From Shewanella mangrovi (GTDB taxonomy: Bacteria; Pseudomonadota; Gammaproteobacteria; Enterobacterales; Shewanellaceae): a DNA stretch of 64,000 nucleotides. A program made the translations under genes and the position numbers. Below are positions 34,080 through 45,259 of the stretch, piece by piece. The stretch's first letter is position 1, and each line of letters opens with the position of its first letter. Below the pieces are notes generated by a model, which did not search any database, was not told the DNA's origin, and saw only the letters and a program-made list of their open reading frames with translations. The stretch spans positions 528,795-592,794 of the forward strand of contig NZ_JPEO01000002.1 in NCBI RefSeq assembly GCF_000753795.1, read 5' to 3'.

Positions 34080-35144
34080 TTATAGTGCACCTGCGTCGTA
34101 AAATTCGCCGGAAGCCTTGGCTTGCTTAGCTTGCTGATGTTTAACCGCCTCAGCGAGCTCCGCGCCCTCTTGCTCCAGAACAGCCGCCTGCCCCTGCTCT
34201 GGGGTTAAACCCAAGCGCTTAAACAACGACATATCGTCGTTTTCCTCAGGGTTGGCGGTCGTTAGCAGTTTGCAGCCGTAAAAAATCGAGTTAGCACCGG
34301 CAAAGAAACACATGGCCTGCATTTCATCACTCATTTCTTCACGTCCTGCCGACAGGCGAACGCGAGACAACGGCATGATAATCCGCGCTACCGCTATGGT
34401 ACGGACGAACTCCAGTGGGTCGAGATCTTCCTGTTCTGCCAACGGTGTACCTGTGACTTTTACTAGCATATTGATCGGTACCGAATCTGGATGCTTCGGC
34501 ATATTGGCCAGTTGTTGCAGTAACCCCGCGCGGTCTGACGCTTGTTCGCCCATACCGACAATGCCACCAGAACAGACTTTCATACCCGCGGCACGCACAT
34601 GCTCCAGGGTATTTAAACGGTCTTCATAGGTGCGAGTGGTGATAATGTCACCGTAAAATTCTGGTGATGTGTCGAGGTTATGGTTGTAGTAATCCAGCCC
34701 CGCCGCCGCTAACTCGTTAGCTTGCTGCTGATCCAACATGCCGAGCGTCATACAGGTTTCCATCCCCAACGATTTGACTTCTTTCACCATCTCAGTGAGA
34801 TAAGGCATGTCGCGCGCTTTAGGATTACGCCATGCAGCGCCCATGCAGAATCGGGTTGCACCGGCAGCTTTGGCACTACGCGCTTCGGTCAGTACCTTTT
34901 CCATTTCCAGCAAGCGCTCTTTTTCTAAACCTGTGTCATAGCGCGCACTTTGCGGGCAGTACTTACAATCTTCTGGGCAGGCGCCCGTTTTTATCGATAG
35001 TAAGCGACTCACTTGCACTTCGTTGGGATTAAATTGCTGGCGGTGAATGCTATGCGCTTGAAACAGCAAATCATTCATCGGCAGCGCAAATAACGCCTCA
35101 ATCTCTTGTCGTTGCCAATCGTGGCGCACTACTGCATCAACCAT
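34080..35144 (-). CDS. bioB: Biotin synthase
   Basis: A 354-residue radical SAM enzyme inserting sulfur into dethiobiotin. The [4Fe-4S] motif is [11 protein letters not shown] (about residues 54-64), followed by [18 protein letters not shown] and [12 protein letters not shown]. The [2Fe-2S] ligands of BioB lie at the usual positions ([25 protein letters not shown] with the Arg ligand). First gene of bioBFCD, transcribed divergently from bioA. Confidence 0.96.
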   Translation of the reverse strand: MVDAVVRHDWQRQEIEALFALPMNDLLFQAHSIHRQQFNPNEVQVSRLLSIKTGACPEDCKYCPQSARYDTGLEKERLLEMEKVLTEARSAKAAGATRFCMGAAWRNPKARDMPYLTEMVKEVKSLGMETCMTLGMLDQQQANELAAAGLDYYNHNLDTSPEFYGDIITTRTYEDRLNTLEHVRAAGMKVCSGGIVGMGEQASDRAGLLQQLANMPKHPDSVPINMLVKVTGTPLAEQEDLDPLEFVRTIAVARIIMPLSRVRLSAGREEMSDEMQAMCFFAGANSIFYGCKLLTTANPEENDDMSLFKRLGLTPEQGQAAVLEQEGAELAEAVKHQQAKQAKASGEFYDAGAL

Positions 35145-35228
35145 ATCTGCGTTCCTGTTATCTCATGCCCAGCACAATGCGGCTTGAAGCAAAATTTTAT
35201 TTTGGCTAGCATACCCATGCCCATTCAG

Positions 35229-35261
35229 CTGTCAACAAAGATAGCCGACACAAGTTTACTT
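35229..35261. promoter_or_regulatory. Candidate BirA operator between bioA and bioB
   Basis: TGTCAAC at 35230-35236 and GTTTACT at 35254-35260 form an imperfect inverted repeat with a 17-bp spacer. It resembles the BirA operator (TTGTAAACC and GGTTTACAA with about 14-16 bp between the 9-mers). It lies in the 128-bp gap of the divergent bio genes, where BirA acts in other gammaproteobacteria. The left half deviates from consensus. Confidence 0.5.
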
Positions 35262-35272
35262 TTGATTATATT

Positions 35273-36586
35273 ATGAACAATATTGATTACTCGTTCGACC
35301 AGCAGCATCTGTGGCATCCCTATAGTTCCATGCAAGCACCGGCCACAGTATTTGGTGTGACCTCTGCCAGCGGCGTTACGCTTACGCTTGATAATGGTCA
35401 GCAGTTAATCGACGGCACCAGCTCGTGGTGGGCCTGTATTCATGGTTATAGTCACCCGCAGATTCTGGCAAGCATGCAACAACAACTGTCTCAACTGAGT
35501 CATGTTATGTTCGGTGGTATTACCCACGAACCGGCGATTGAGCTCGGTAAGCAGTTATTGGCGCTGGCACCCGACAACCTCAGCAAAGTGTTTTTCGCTG
35601 ATTCAGGTTCCATCTCTGTTGAAGTCGCGATGAAGATGGCGCTGCAGTATTGGCAAGGCCGAGCAGCAAGCGACAAAAGTAAGATTCTTACGGTGCGCCG
35701 GGGTTACCATGGTGACACCTTTGCCGCCATGAGTGTCTGCGACCCAACTGAAGGCATGCACAGTATGTTTGGTGCTAATGTCGCCCAGCAACTGTTTGCA
35801 CCAGCCCCGCAAACGCCGTTTGGCGAAGACTGTTCGGCGAACGATACCGCGGAATTAGCGCAACTATTAGCCAAACAACACCATGAGATTGCGGCGCTAA
35901 TTATTGAACCCATTATGCAAGGCGCAGGCGCCATGTGGTTTTATAGCGCTGACTATCTTAAGCGTCTACGCGAGCTTTGCGATAAGTACCAAGTGTTGTT
36001 GATTTTGGATGAAATCGCGACTGGCTTTGGCCGCACCGGTAAAATGTTTGCCTGTGAACATGCCGCTATTCAGCCCGACATCATGTGTGTCGGTAAAGCG
36101 CTGACCGGCGGCTATATCAGCCTAGCGGCTACGCTGTGCAGCGATGAGGTCGCCAGTGGTATTAGCAATTCGCCAGCGGGCGTATTTATGCATGGCCCAA
36201 CCTTTATGGCAAATCCACTAGCGTGCGCCGCCGCGCGTGCTAGCCTCAAACTCATTGCAACCGGAAACTGGCAACAGCAAGTGAGCGCGATAGAAGCGCA
36301 AATGCACCGTGAGTTAGCCCCTGCAAGAGACATAAAGCAAGTCAAATCCGTCAGAGTATTAGGCGCGGTAGGTGTGATTGAAATGCACCATACGGTCGAT
36401 ACCGGCAAGTTGCAGCAAGAATTTGTTAAGCGAGGAGTTTGGGTACGGCCTTTCAGCCGCTTTATTTATATCATGCCCCCTTATGTCATTAGTGCTGAAC
36501 AGCTCACCGCGTTAACAACGGCGATGCTAGACGTTGCCGCTATTAGTGCCGATGACGATACGGCACAATTTATCAGTCACGGCTGA
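35273..36586 (+). CDS. bioA: Adenosylmethionine-8-amino-7-oxononanoate aminotransferase
   Basis: A 437-residue class III PLP aminotransferase that makes 7,8-diaminopelargonate using SAM as amino donor. N-terminal HLWHPYSSMQAPATVF, substrate loop DGTSSWWACIHGY, and the PLP site LILDEIATGFGRTGKMFACEHA with the Lys in CVGKALTGGY. Divergent from bioBFCD. Confidence 0.96.
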   Translation: MNNIDYSFDQQHLWHPYSSMQAPATVFGVTSASGVTLTLDNGQQLIDGTSSWWACIHGYSHPQILASMQQQLSQLSHVMFGGITHEPAIELGKQLLALAPDNLSKVFFADSGSISVEVAMKMALQYWQGRAASDKSKILTVRRGYHGDTFAAMSVCDPTEGMHSMFGANVAQQLFAPAPQTPFGEDCSANDTAELAQLLAKQHHEIAALIIEPIMQGAGAMWFYSADYLKRLRELCDKYQVLLILDEIATGFGRTGKMFACEHAAIQPDIMCVGKALTGGYISLAATLCSDEVASGISNSPAGVFMHGPTFMANPLACAAARASLKLIATGNWQQQVSAIEAQMHRELAPARDIKQVKSVRVLGAVGVIEMHHTVDTGKLQQEFVKRGVWVRPFSRFIYIMPPYVISAEQLTALTTAMLDVAAISADDDTAQFISHG

Positions 36587-36595
36587 TGCTCATAC

Positions 36596-36622
36596 AAAAG
36601 GCGGCGCAATTGACGCGCCGCC
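36596..36622 (-). terminator. Terminator after cobB
   Basis: The 8-bp GC-rich stem GGCGGCGC/GCGCCGCC (36600-36607 with 36615-36622) is followed by TTTTG on the minus strand. It also sits just past the bioA stop. Confidence 0.75.
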
Positions 36623-36633
36623 ATTTGACAACA

Positions 36634-37353
36634 TCACTTCGTAAACAGACTGCCGCTTAAGATTTTATCGACTAATGACGGCATAATTTCGCTAGCTTTG
36701 CCCTCATAGTGCAGATGGAACAAGCTATGGCGCTCTTTCGGGGTTAAATTCACTTCGACCGACAGTGCACCGTGGTGATTGGCAATATCAACAAACCCTG
36801 CAGCCGGGTAGACCGTGCCCGAAGTGCCAATCGCGATAAACAGATCGCACTCCTCCAACGCATCATGAATTCTGTCCATACCAATCGGTATTTCACCAAA
36901 CCACACGATATGCGGCCGCAGGCGCTGCGCCGGAATACAGCAAGTACAACAATTATCTGGACCAAAGGGTTCATGCAGCCTAAAAATTTGCCCGGAACGC
37001 GGACAGCGGCCCTTAGATAACTCGCCATGCATGTGCAGCAACTTATGGTTACCAGCACGTTCATGCAGGTTATCCACGTTCTGCGTCACCAGCAGAAAGT
37101 CCCCCGCGAAAGCTTGCTCCAGCTTAGCCAACGCCTCATGCGCTGCATTAGGTTTGACCTCGGGCACTTGTAGTTGTCGCCAACGGTCATTATAAAAGCT
37201 TTCTACCAGCTCAGGATTGCGCATGTAACCTTCGGGCGTGGCGACATCTTCGATATGATGATCTTCCCAAAGCCCATTTTGATCTCTGAACGTACGTAAG
37301 CCAGATTCTGCCGAGATCCCTGCCCCGGTCAGCACTACAATTTTTTGGTACAT
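36634..37353 (-). CDS. cobB: NAD-dependent protein deacylase (sirtuin, CobB)
   Basis: A 239-residue sirtuin removing acetyl/succinyl groups from lysines with NAD. Motifs: [32 protein letters not shown], catalytic His in [19 protein letters not shown] and [16 protein letters not shown]. The zinc-site cysteines are in GRCPRSG and NCCTCC. The Tyr/Arg of [10 protein letters not shown] match the class III desuccinylase type. The ATG at 37353 has AGGGG upstream; a start at 37371 is possible. Divergent from fur. Confidence 0.94.
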   Translation of the reverse strand: MYQKIVVLTGAGISAESGLRTFRDQNGLWEDHHIEDVATPEGYMRNPELVESFYNDRWRQLQVPEVKPNAAHEALAKLEQAFAGDFLLVTQNVDNLHERAGNHKLLHMHGELSKGRCPRSGQIFRLHEPFGPDNCCTCCIPAQRLRPHIVWFGEIPIGMDRIHDALEECDLFIAIGTSGTVYPAAGFVDIANHHGALSVEVNLTPKERHSLFHLHYEGKASEIMPSLVDKILSGSLFTK

Positions 37354-37614
37354 GCATGACCCCTTTTTCATTTTGTCTCATACTGCCCAGCCGTCACTAT
37401 AGGGGCAATAGTTCCTTGGTATAACCCCACAAAAAATAATGCCAATCTGTTTGTTTTTATTGAGATATAGGTCAATAAACCACTTTTGTGCTTAAGTTAG
37501 CCTCAAAAAAGCCAGCGAAGGTTTAAGTTTGTAAAAACTGCTCATATAATGAGTCCAACACCCACTGATGAACCCTCAGCTGTGATAACGGGTTCTGCAA
37601 TCAAGAGATTCACC

Positions 37615-38049
37615 ATGACAGATGGAAATCAAGCACTAAAAAAAGCGGGTCTAAAAGTCACCCTGCCGAGAATAAAGATCCTGGAATTGATGCAAGGACC
37701 AGAGAATCAACATATCAGCGCAGAAGACTTATATAAAAAATTGCTCGATATGGGCGAAGAGATTGGCCTAGCCACTGTCTATCGTGTGCTTAACCAATTT
37801 GATGATGCGGGTATTGTGTCTCGTCACCACTTTGAGAGCGGTAAAGCGGTGTTCGAGCTGTCGACACAAGACCATCACGACCACTTGGTGTGTTTGACCT
37901 GCGGTAAAGTGATTGAGTTTACTGATGAAATGATTGAACGTCGTCAGCACGAGATTGCGCAAAGACACAATATCAAGCTCACTAACCATAGCCTCTATCT
38001 ATACGGTAGCAGTATCGATGGTAAGTGCGATCACGGTGACGAAGAGTAA
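37615..38049 (+). CDS. fur: Ferric uptake regulator
   Basis: A 144-residue Fur repressor. It has the winged-helix N-terminus (TDGNQALKKAGLKVTLPRIKILELM, with GLATVYRVLNQFDDAGIV as recognition part) and the metal-binding dimerisation part with HHDHLVCLTCGKVIEF. It represses iron-uptake genes when bound to Fe(II). The ATG at 37615 gives the usual Fur length; the frame is open 66 bases further upstream without similarity. Followed by its own terminator. Confidence 0.96.
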   Translation: MTDGNQALKKAGLKVTLPRIKILELMQGPENQHISAEDLYKKLLDMGEEIGLATVYRVLNQFDDAGIVSRHHFESGKAVFELSTQDHHDHLVCLTCGKVIEFTDEMIERRQHEIAQRHNIKLTNHSLYLYGSSIDGKCDHGDEE

Positions 38050-38072
38050 GCAGTACTCAGCGTGAGCAAGAA

Positions 38073-38096
38073 GCCGACCTTTAGGTCGGTTTTTTT
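38073..38096 (+). terminator. Terminator after fur
   Basis: The stem CCGACCT/AGGTCGG with a 2-nt loop (38074-38089) is followed by seven T. Confidence 0.88.
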
Positions 38097-38123
38097 ATGT
38101 CCCTGCTCTTAGATAGCTGCCAC

Positions 38124-38150
38124 AAAAAAGGCGCCTTTCGGCGCCTTTTT
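38124..38150 (-). terminator. Terminator of the sdh-suc operon after sucD
   Basis: GGCGCC/GGCGCC stem with a TTTC loop, extended by A-run and T-run on both sides. On the minus strand it ends in six T, 15 bases after the sucD stop. Confidence 0.85.
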
Positions 38151-38164
38151 AAGGTCAGAACGAC

Positions 38165-39037
38165 TTACCAACCCGTTTTTTCGCGCAGCGCTTTACCAAT
38201 ATCCGCCAGTGAACGAACAGTGGTCACACCTGCAGCTTCCAGTGCCGCAAACTTGTCAGCCGCAGTACCTTTACCGCCAGCGATGATCGCACCAGCGTGG
38301 CCCATACGTTTGCCTGGAGGTGCAGTCACACCGGCAATATAAGAAACTACTGGCTTAGTTACGTTAGCTTTGATGTAAGCTGCCGCTTCTTCTTCAGCAG
38401 TACCACCGATTTCACCAATCATCACGATAGCTTCAGTCAGTGGGTCGTTTTGGAACATTTCCAATACGTCGATAAAGTTAGTCCCTGGGATTGGGTCACC
38501 GCCGATACCAACACAAGTTGATTGGCCGAAACCTTCATCAGTGGTTTGTTTTACCGCTTCGTAAGTCAAAGTACCTGAACGAGAAACGATACCCACTTTA
38601 CCTGGCTTGTGGATGTGACCTGGCATGATACCAATCTTACATTCACCCGGTGTGATAACACCTGGACAGTTAGGACCGATCATGCGCACGCCGGTTTGTT
38701 CCAGCTTCACTTTAACCTGCAGCATATCCAGCGTTGGGATGCCTTCAGTGATACAAACGATCAACTGAATACCGCTGTCGATAGCTTCCAAAATCGCATC
38801 TTTACAGAAAGGTGCTGGTACATAGATAACAGATGCAGTCGCACCGGTTTCAGCTACTGCGTCTTTTACAGTGTTGAACACTGGCAGACCCAGATGAGTA
38901 GTACCGCCTTTACCTGGAGATACACCACCTACCAACTGAGTACCATAAGCCAGAGCTTGCTCAGAGTGGAATGTACCTTGACCGCCAGTGAAACCCTGAC
39001 AGATCACCTTGGTATCTTTATTGATTAATACAGACAT
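38165..39037 (-). CDS. sucD: Succinyl-CoA synthetase alpha subunit
   Basis: A 290-residue subunit carrying the CoA-binding Rossmann domain ([16 protein letters not shown]), GPNCPGVI and the phosphohistidine in [12 protein letters not shown]. With SucC it converts succinyl-CoA to succinate with ATP formation. Last gene of the operon; its start overlaps the sucC stop by one base. Confidence 0.97.
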   Translation of the reverse strand: MSVLINKDTKVICQGFTGGQGTFHSEQALAYGTQLVGGVSPGKGGTTHLGLPVFNTVKDAVAETGATASVIYVPAPFCKDAILEAIDSGIQLIVCITEGIPTLDMLQVKVKLEQTGVRMIGPNCPGVITPGECKIGIMPGHIHKPGKVGIVSRSGTLTYEAVKQTTDEGFGQSTCVGIGGDPIPGTNFIDVLEMFQNDPLTEAIVMIGEIGGTAEEEAAAYIKANVTKPVVSYIAGVTAPPGKRMGHAGAIIAGGKGTAADKFAALEAAGVTTVRSLADIGKALREKTGW

Positions 39038-40203
39038 TATTTGCCCTCCGCAGCTTTAACCACTTGCTGAGCTGCATCAGTCAGGCTGCTCGCCGCGATG
39101 ATATCCAGACCGGATTCAGCCAATACTTTCGCACCAAGTTCAGCGTTAGTACCTTCAAGACGAACCACAACCGGTACTTCAACACCAACTTCTTTTACTG
39201 CACCGATGATACCTTCAGCGATCATGTCACAACGCACGATACCACCGAAGATGTTCACCAATACTGCTTTTACATTGCTGTCAGACAGAATGATCTTGAA
39301 CGCTTCAGATACACGTTCTTTAGTGGCACCGCCACCAACGTCCAAGAAGTTTGCTGGCTTACCGCCATGCAGGTTTACGATGTCCATAGTTCCCATCGCT
39401 AAACCAGCACCGTTCACCATACAACCTACGTTACCGTCCAGTGCCACGTAGTTCAGTTCAAACTTAGCAGCATGGGCTTCACGTGGATCATCCTGTGAAG
39501 GATCGTGCATATCTTTGATTTTTGGTTGACGGAACAATGCGTTGCTATCAACACCAATTTTACCGTCTAAGCAATGCAGGTTGCCTTCAGTGGTAATAAC
39601 CAGTGGGTTGATTTCCAGCAGTGCGAAGTCGTGTTCCAAGAACATGGTGGCTAAGCCCATGAAGATCTTGGTGAACTGCTTGATTTGAGTTGGGTTAAGA
39701 CCCAATTTGAAACCTAAGTCGCGACCTTGGAAAGGCTGAGGACCAGTGATTGGGTCAATCACTGCTTTGTGGATCAGCTCTGGGGTTTCTTCAGCGACTT
39801 TCTCAATCTCAACACCGCCTTCGGTAGATGCCATGAACACTACGCGACGTGAGCCACGGTCCACGACTGCACCTAAGTACAATTCAGTGGCGATATCAGT
39901 ACAGCTTTCGACCAAAATCTTGGCAACCGGCTGACCTTTTTCATCAGTCTGATAGGTCACCAGATTTTTGCCTAACCATTTTTCGGCAAATGCGCGGATC
40001 TCTTCTTTGTCACCGGTGACTTTCACACCGCCAGCTTTACCACGGCCGCCCGCATGTACCTGACACTTAACTACCCAAGTGTCGCCACCGATACGGCCTG
40101 CAGCTTCAACTGCTTCCTGTGCTGTGTCGCAGGCATAGCCTTCTGACACTGGCAAACCGTATTCTGCAAATAAGGCTTTTGCCTGATACTCATGCAAATT
40201 CAT
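39037..40203 (-). CDS. sucC: Succinyl-CoA synthetase beta subunit
   Basis: A 388-residue ATP-grasp subunit: [35 protein letters not shown] (nucleotide binding), [11 protein letters not shown] and [11 protein letters not shown]. Pairs with SucD. It lies 81 bp after sucB. Confidence 0.97.
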   Translation of the reverse strand: MNLHEYQAKALFAEYGLPVSEGYACDTAQEAVEAAGRIGGDTWVVKCQVHAGGRGKAGGVKVTGDKEEIRAFAEKWLGKNLVTYQTDEKGQPVAKILVESCTDIATELYLGAVVDRGSRRVVFMASTEGGVEIEKVAEETPELIHKAVIDPITGPQPFQGRDLGFKLGLNPTQIKQFTKIFMGLATMFLEHDFALLEINPLVITTEGNLHCLDGKIGVDSNALFRQPKIKDMHDPSQDDPREAHAAKFELNYVALDGNVGCMVNGAGLAMGTMDIVNLHGGKPANFLDVGGGATKERVSEAFKIILSDSNVKAVLVNIFGGIVRCDMIAEGIIGAVKEVGVEVPVVVRLEGTNAELGAKVLAESGLDIIAASSLTDAAQQVVKAAEGK

Positions 40204-40284
40204 GATTGATTATCCGTAAACTACGTTTTTGGACAAACTGGCCCTCACCCGAAGGCCAGTCACGAGGTACTGCTTGTCGCCGCC

Positions 40285-41487
40285 TTACAGGTCAAGCAAC
40301 AAACGAGTTGGGTCTTCCAGCAAGTCACGGATTGTGACGAGGAAGCCCACTGATTCACGACCATCAATAATGCGGTGATCGTATGAAAGCGCTAAATACA
40401 TCATTGGCTGAATTTCTACCTGACCATTCACTGCCATTGGACGATCTTTAATGGCATGCATACCGAGAATGGCACTTTGTGGCAGATTCAGAATTGGGGT
40501 CGACATTAGCGAACCAAATACACCACCGTTAGTTACGGTGAAGTTGCCGCCAGTCATGTCTTCAACGGTCAGCTTGCCGTCACGGCCTTTAATTGCCAGT
40601 TCACGAATCGCTTTTTCCATATCCGCGAGCGTCATGGTGTCGGTGTCACGCAGCACTGGTGTTACCAAACCACGAGGCGTTGATACCGCGATGCTCACGT
40701 CAAAGTAGTTGTGGTAAACGATGTCGTTACTGTCGATAGACGCGTTCACTTCTGGATAGCGTTTCAGTGCTTCGGTAACAGCTTTCACGTAGAAAGACAT
40801 GAAGCCCAAACGAATACCGTGCTTCTTCTCGAACTCATCTTGATACTTCTTACGAATGTTCATGATAGGTTTCATGTTAACTTCGTTGAAGGTGGTCAAC
40901 ATGGCAGTCGAGTTCTTCGCTTCCAGCAGACGGGTTGCAATAGTCTTACGCAGACGTGTCATTGGCACACGCTTTTCGCTACGCTCGCCGCTCAGTGCAA
41001 CTGGTGCAGGTGCTGCAGCAGCTGCCGCTGGTTTGCCTGCTGATTTCACAAACGCTTCTACGTCTTCTTTGGTAATACGACCGCCAACACCAGTGCCTTT
41101 AATTTGGCTAGGGTCAACGTTATGTTCAGCGACCAAACGACGTACTGAAGGGCTCAGTGCATCATTGCTCTCGGCAGGAGCGTCTGCAGCTTCCGCTTTT
41201 GGCGCTGCCGCTTCTGCTTGTTCCTTAGAAACTTCTTGGCCAACAACAGCACCTGGCTCAAATTTGGCAATGACTTGTTCGCCCAGAACGGTGTCACCTT
41301 CTTGGAACAAGAACTCGCTGATAGCACCATCTTCAGGTGCTACAACTTCCAGCACGACTTTATCGGTTTCGATATCAACCAGGTTCTGATCGCGTGAAAC
41401 AGCCTCTCCTGGCTTAACGTGCCAAGTGGCGATGGTTGCATCCGCTACTGATTCTGGCAGGACTGGTACCTTGATTTCGATACTCAT
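40285..41487 (-). CDS. sucB: Dihydrolipoyl succinyltransferase (2-oxoglutarate dehydrogenase E2)
   Basis: A 400-residue E2 with one lipoyl domain (ETDKVVLEV with the lipoyl-Lys at about 43), an Ala/Pro/Glu linker (about 80-105), a peripheral-subunit-binding domain ([22 protein letters not shown]) and the catalytic domain ending [16 protein letters not shown] with the active His. It forms the core of the 2-oxoglutarate dehydrogenase complex. The E3 gene (lpdA) is not in the window. Confidence 0.97.
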   Translation of the reverse strand: MSIEIKVPVLPESVADATIATWHVKPGEAVSRDQNLVDIETDKVVLEVVAPEDGAISEFLFQEGDTVLGEQVIAKFEPGAVVGQEVSKEQAEAAAPKAEAADAPAESNDALSPSVRRLVAEHNVDPSQIKGTGVGGRITKEDVEAFVKSAGKPAAAAAAPAPVALSGERSEKRVPMTRLRKTIATRLLEAKNSTAMLTTFNEVNMKPIMNIRKKYQDEFEKKHGIRLGFMSFYVKAVTEALKRYPEVNASIDSNDIVYHNYFDVSIAVSTPRGLVTPVLRDTDTMTLADMEKAIRELAIKGRDGKLTVEDMTGGNFTVTNGGVFGSLMSTPILNLPQSAILGMHAIKDRPMAVNGQVEIQPMMYLALSYDHRIIDGRESVGFLVTIRDLLEDPTRLLLDL

Positions 41488-41514
41488 GGAAAGCTTTCCT
41501 TTTATATAAATTTA

Positions 41515-44343
41515 TTACTTCAGATTTAATGCGCTTGCGATCAGAGATTCCTGCTGGCGCGTATGCAATTCCGGATAACCACAAGCTGGTGCAGCAGAGG
41601 CTTCCCTGCCGGCATAGCTCAATTGGGCTCCTTTTGGAATCGAAGTCCAGAAATGGTGCTGACTGCAATACCATGCACCTTGGTTCTGAGGCTCTTCCTG
41701 ACACCAAACGAAATCTTTCACATGTTGATAATCGGCTAATACTGCGTCCATCTCTTCATGTGGGAACGGATATAGCTGTTCCACACGGACAATCGCAACA
41801 TTATCGATATTTTCTTTACGACGACGATCTAACAGGTCGTAGTAAACTTTACCGCTACAGAACACCACACGATCGACTTTTGCAGAGTCAAGTGCGTCAA
41901 CTTCACCAATCACGTTACGGAAGCTACCTTCTGCCAGCTCTTCCAAAGAAGACACCGCCATTGGATGACGTAACAATGATTTAGGTGACATCACCACCAA
42001 CGGACGACGCATTGGGCGCACCACTTGGCGACGCAGCATGTGGTAAACCTGCGCTGGTGTAGATGGAATACACACCTGCATATTGTGGTTAGCACACAGC
42101 TGTAGGAAACGTTCCAAACGTGCTGATGAGTGTTCTGGGCCCTGACCTTCATAACCGTGAGGCAGTAACATTGTTAAAGCACACAGACGGCCCCACTTCT
42201 GCTCTCCTGAAGACAAGAATTGGTCAATTACTACTTGCGCACAGTTAGCAAAGTCACCGAACTGCGCTTCCCAGATGGTTAAACCCGCTGGTTCAGCTGT
42301 GGCGTAACCATATTCAAAGGCCAATACAGAAGCTTCTGACAGTACTGAGTCGTTGATATCGAAAGGACCTTCTTTATCTGCCACATGACGCAGTGGGAAA
42401 TAAGTAGTGCCATCATTTTGGTTGTGCAACACAGCATGACGGTGGAAGAAGGTACCGCGGCCAGAATCCTGTCCGGTAATACGTACGCGCTTTTTATCTT
42501 CCAGAATCGTGGCGTAGGCTAGCGTTTCAGCGAAGCCCCAATCGAGCATCTTCTCGCCTTTTGCCATGGCATCGCGGTCGGTATAAATCTTAGCAACGCG
42601 GCTATGTAGCTTATGTGTTTCAGGTACATAACTAACTTTTGCGGCTAACTCTTTCAGATGCTCCAGCGGCATACTGCCTTGATAAGGCTCATCCCACTCG
42701 CGGTTTAGATATGGTGTCCAGTCAACAGTGTGCAGCGTCATAGGACGCCACTCTTTGACGACGCAATCGCCCTTATCCAACGCATCGCGATAGCTGTTCA
42801 CCAGAGAGGTGACATCGCCAGCATTCAATGTTTGCTGCTCGATCAAACGATCTGCATAGATTTTACGGGTCGTTGGATGCTTTTTGATTTTGCTGTACAT
42901 CATCGGCTGAGTTGCACTTGGCTCATCAGCTTCGTTATGACCATGACGACGATAGCAAACCAGCTCAATAACCACATCACGTTTAAAGGTGTTGCGGTAA
43001 TCAACCGCCAGTTGCGAAATGAAGGCAACTGCTTCTGGATCATCACCGTTGACGTGGAAGATAGGTGCCTGCACCATCTTCGCAATATCAGTACAGTATT
43101 CTGTTGAACGGGTATCTTGATGATTCGAGGTAGTGAAACCCACTTGGTTATTCACCACGATACGGATAGAACCGCCGACTTTAAATGCGCGAGTTTGCGA
43201 CATGTTAAAGGTTTCTTGCACGATCCCCTGACCCGCTATGGCAGAGTCACCGTGAATAGTAATCGGCATCACCTGAAGGCCATCATCACAACCACGACGG
43301 TCAAGACGGGCACGAACTGACCCCATCACTACCGGGTTTACAATTTCAAGATGCGATGGGTTGAAAGCCAACGCCAAATGCACGTTACCGCCCGGTGTTT
43401 CAAAATCTGAAGAGAAGCCTTGGTGATACTTAACGTCACCTGACCCCAGTCCTTCTTCATGGTGTTTACCAGCAAACTCATCAAATAGTTCACCAGGACG
43501 CTTACCGAGGATGTTAACCAGTACGTTCAAACGACCACGGTGAGCCATACCGATCACAATCTCTTTAGTACCCGCTTCACCACCGCGATAAATAATTTCG
43601 CGAAGCATGGGTACTAAGGAGTCTCCACCTTCCAGTGAAAAACGTTTTGCGCCAGGGAATTTTGCACCAAGATATTTTTCCATCCCTTCGGCAGCATTAA
43701 GACCTTCCAACAGACGGGATTTTACCTCTGCGGAATAAGTAGCCTTGCCTAACGTGGGTTCCAAACGCTGTTGGATCCAACGTTTTTCATCAGTGTCGGT
43801 AATATGCATATATTCCGCACCGATGGATTCGGTATAAGTCACCTTTAGCGCTTTAACCAAATCGGCAAGCTTCATGGTGCCATTACCATGTGCAAACGAA
43901 CCTGTATTGAACTCACGCTCCATATCTTCGGCAGTCAAACCATGGAACGCAGGATCTAGCTCGGCAACGGTGTCGCGCTTCCACAATGCTAGCGGGTCAA
44001 GCTGAGCATTTTGGTGGCCACGAAAACGGTAAGCGTTAATCAACTGCAGTACTTTAACTTGCTTAGCATCTAAATCGGGATCAGTCATTCGGCCGGCAGT
44101 CTTACTACTACGGCTGTCGCTTGCCAATGATCTAAAATAATCGCGAATTTTCGAGTGAGCAGGTTCAGGTAAGGTAGAGTCGTTACCGTTTACTGGAGGG
44201 AGATTATCAAAGACGGCACGCCAGTCGTCAGAGACTGCACTGGGGTCTTCTTGATAGGCTTCATACATCTCTTCTACATAGGTCGAGTTTGCCCCACTCA
44301 AGTGAGACGATTCGAGCCAAGCTTTCATGATGCCTTGGTGCAT
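41515..44343 (-). CDS. sucA: 2-oxoglutarate dehydrogenase E1
   Basis: A 942-residue thiamine-diphosphate dehydrogenase. The N-terminal segment (SGANSTYVEEMYEAYQEDPSAV) is the E2-binding part; the central IGMAHRGRLNVLVNILGK, GDSAIAGQGIVQETFN and NNQVGFTTSN bind ThDP and substrate; the C-terminal part holds LMLLPHGYEGQGPEHSSARLERFLQLCA. The ATG at 44343 has AAGGA six bases before; the ATG at 44358 is an alternative. It follows sdhB after about 200 bp. Confidence 0.97.
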   Translation of the reverse strand: MHQGIMKAWLESSHLSGANSTYVEEMYEAYQEDPSAVSDDWRAVFDNLPPVNGNDSTLPEPAHSKIRDYFRSLASDSRSSKTAGRMTDPDLDAKQVKVLQLINAYRFRGHQNAQLDPLALWKRDTVAELDPAFHGLTAEDMEREFNTGSFAHGNGTMKLADLVKALKVTYTESIGAEYMHITDTDEKRWIQQRLEPTLGKATYSAEVKSRLLEGLNAAEGMEKYLGAKFPGAKRFSLEGGDSLVPMLREIIYRGGEAGTKEIVIGMAHRGRLNVLVNILGKRPGELFDEFAGKHHEEGLGSGDVKYHQGFSSDFETPGGNVHLALAFNPSHLEIVNPVVMGSVRARLDRRGCDDGLQVMPITIHGDSAIAGQGIVQETFNMSQTRAFKVGGSIRIVVNNQVGFTTSNHQDTRSTEYCTDIAKMVQAPIFHVNGDDPEAVAFISQLAVDYRNTFKRDVVIELVCYRRHGHNEADEPSATQPMMYSKIKKHPTTRKIYADRLIEQQTLNAGDVTSLVNSYRDALDKGDCVVKEWRPMTLHTVDWTPYLNREWDEPYQGSMPLEHLKELAAKVSYVPETHKLHSRVAKIYTDRDAMAKGEKMLDWGFAETLAYATILEDKKRVRITGQDSGRGTFFHRHAVLHNQNDGTTYFPLRHVADKEGPFDINDSVLSEASVLAFEYGYATAEPAGLTIWEAQFGDFANCAQVVIDQFLSSGEQKWGRLCALTMLLPHGYEGQGPEHSSARLERFLQLCANHNMQVCIPSTPAQVYHMLRRQVVRPMRRPLVVMSPKSLLRHPMAVSSLEELAEGSFRNVIGEVDALDSAKVDRVVFCSGKVYYDLLDRRRKENIDNVAIVRVEQLYPFPHEEMDAVLADYQHVKDFVWCQEEPQNQGAWYCSQHHFWTSIPKGAQLSYAGREASAAPACGYPELHTRQQESLIASALNLK

Positions 44344-44540
44344 TTTTATTCCTTTCAATCTTGGTATATGTGCATCGCTTTACTTCAGCTACTTCACTGA
44401 ATCTGACTACTTGAATCCAATTCCGTTTCCTGTAGTCAACCTGTCGTCCGTTACACACGAAAGAGAGCCACTTCCTGCACATGAGAAAGTGACTCCCGCA
44501 CGAGCTATATCATTATGGATGCTTGCCCGTCTTGTTGCAT

Positions 44541-45248
44541 TTATACCGCCCGATTCAACAGCATGGACTTGATGTGTCCAATGGCTTTCGTTGGGTTTAG
44601 ACCTTTCGGACAGACATCCACGCAGTTCATAATGCCGTGGCAGCGGAATACACTGTAGGCATCGTCTAATCCATCTAAACGCTCTTCGGTCGCAGTGTCA
44701 CGACTATCGATTAAGAAACGATAGGCATGCAACAAACCACTTGGGCCGACAAACTTGTCAGGGTTCCACCAGAACGAAGGACAAGCCGTTGAACAACAAG
44801 CACACATAATACATTCGTACAGACCATCCAAGTGTGCGCGCTCTTCAGGAGATTGCAAATGTTCACGTGCTGGTTGCTTGTCATCGTTGATCAAATATGG
44901 CTTGATCTTCTCGTACTGCTTATAGAATTGGCTCAAATCTACAATCAGGTCACGTACCACTGGCATACCAGGCAATGGTCTGATTTCAAGCTTTTTGCCT
45001 TTAAAGGTTGAAACTGGGGTAATACAGGCAAGGCCGTTCTTACCATTCATGTTCATACCGTCAGAACCGCACACCCCTTCGCGACATGAGCGACGAAATG
45101 CCAGTGTTGGGTCTTGCTCTTTCAGCTTGATCAACACGTCCAGCATCATCATGTCAGAGCCATCTGGAATTTCCAGTTGGTAATCCTTCATGTAGGGCTT
45201 TTTATCTACATCAGGATTGTAGCGATAAACAGCAATGTCTAATTTCAT
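44541..45248 (-). CDS. sdhB: Succinate dehydrogenase iron-sulfur subunit
   Basis: A 235-residue subunit with three clusters: [2Fe-2S] in CREGVCGSDGMNMNGKNGLAC, [4Fe-4S] in CIMCACCSTACP and [3Fe-4S] in CHGIMNCVDVCPKGLNP. It carries electrons from SdhA to quinone. It lies 11 bp after sdhA. Confidence 0.97.
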   Translation of the reverse strand: MKLDIAVYRYNPDVDKKPYMKDYQLEIPDGSDMMMLDVLIKLKEQDPTLAFRRSCREGVCGSDGMNMNGKNGLACITPVSTFKGKKLEIRPLPGMPVVRDLIVDLSQFYKQYEKIKPYLINDDKQPAREHLQSPEERAHLDGLYECIMCACCSTACPSFWWNPDKFVGPSGLLHAYRFLIDSRDTATEERLDGLDDAYSVFRCHGIMNCVDVCPKGLNPTKAIGHIKSMLLNRAV

Positions 45249-45259
45249 CTCGCGACTCC

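Noticed and set aside
37372..37614. Fur box for autoregulation upstream of fur
   Set aside because: No stretch fits the 19-bp Fur palindrome well enough to report.
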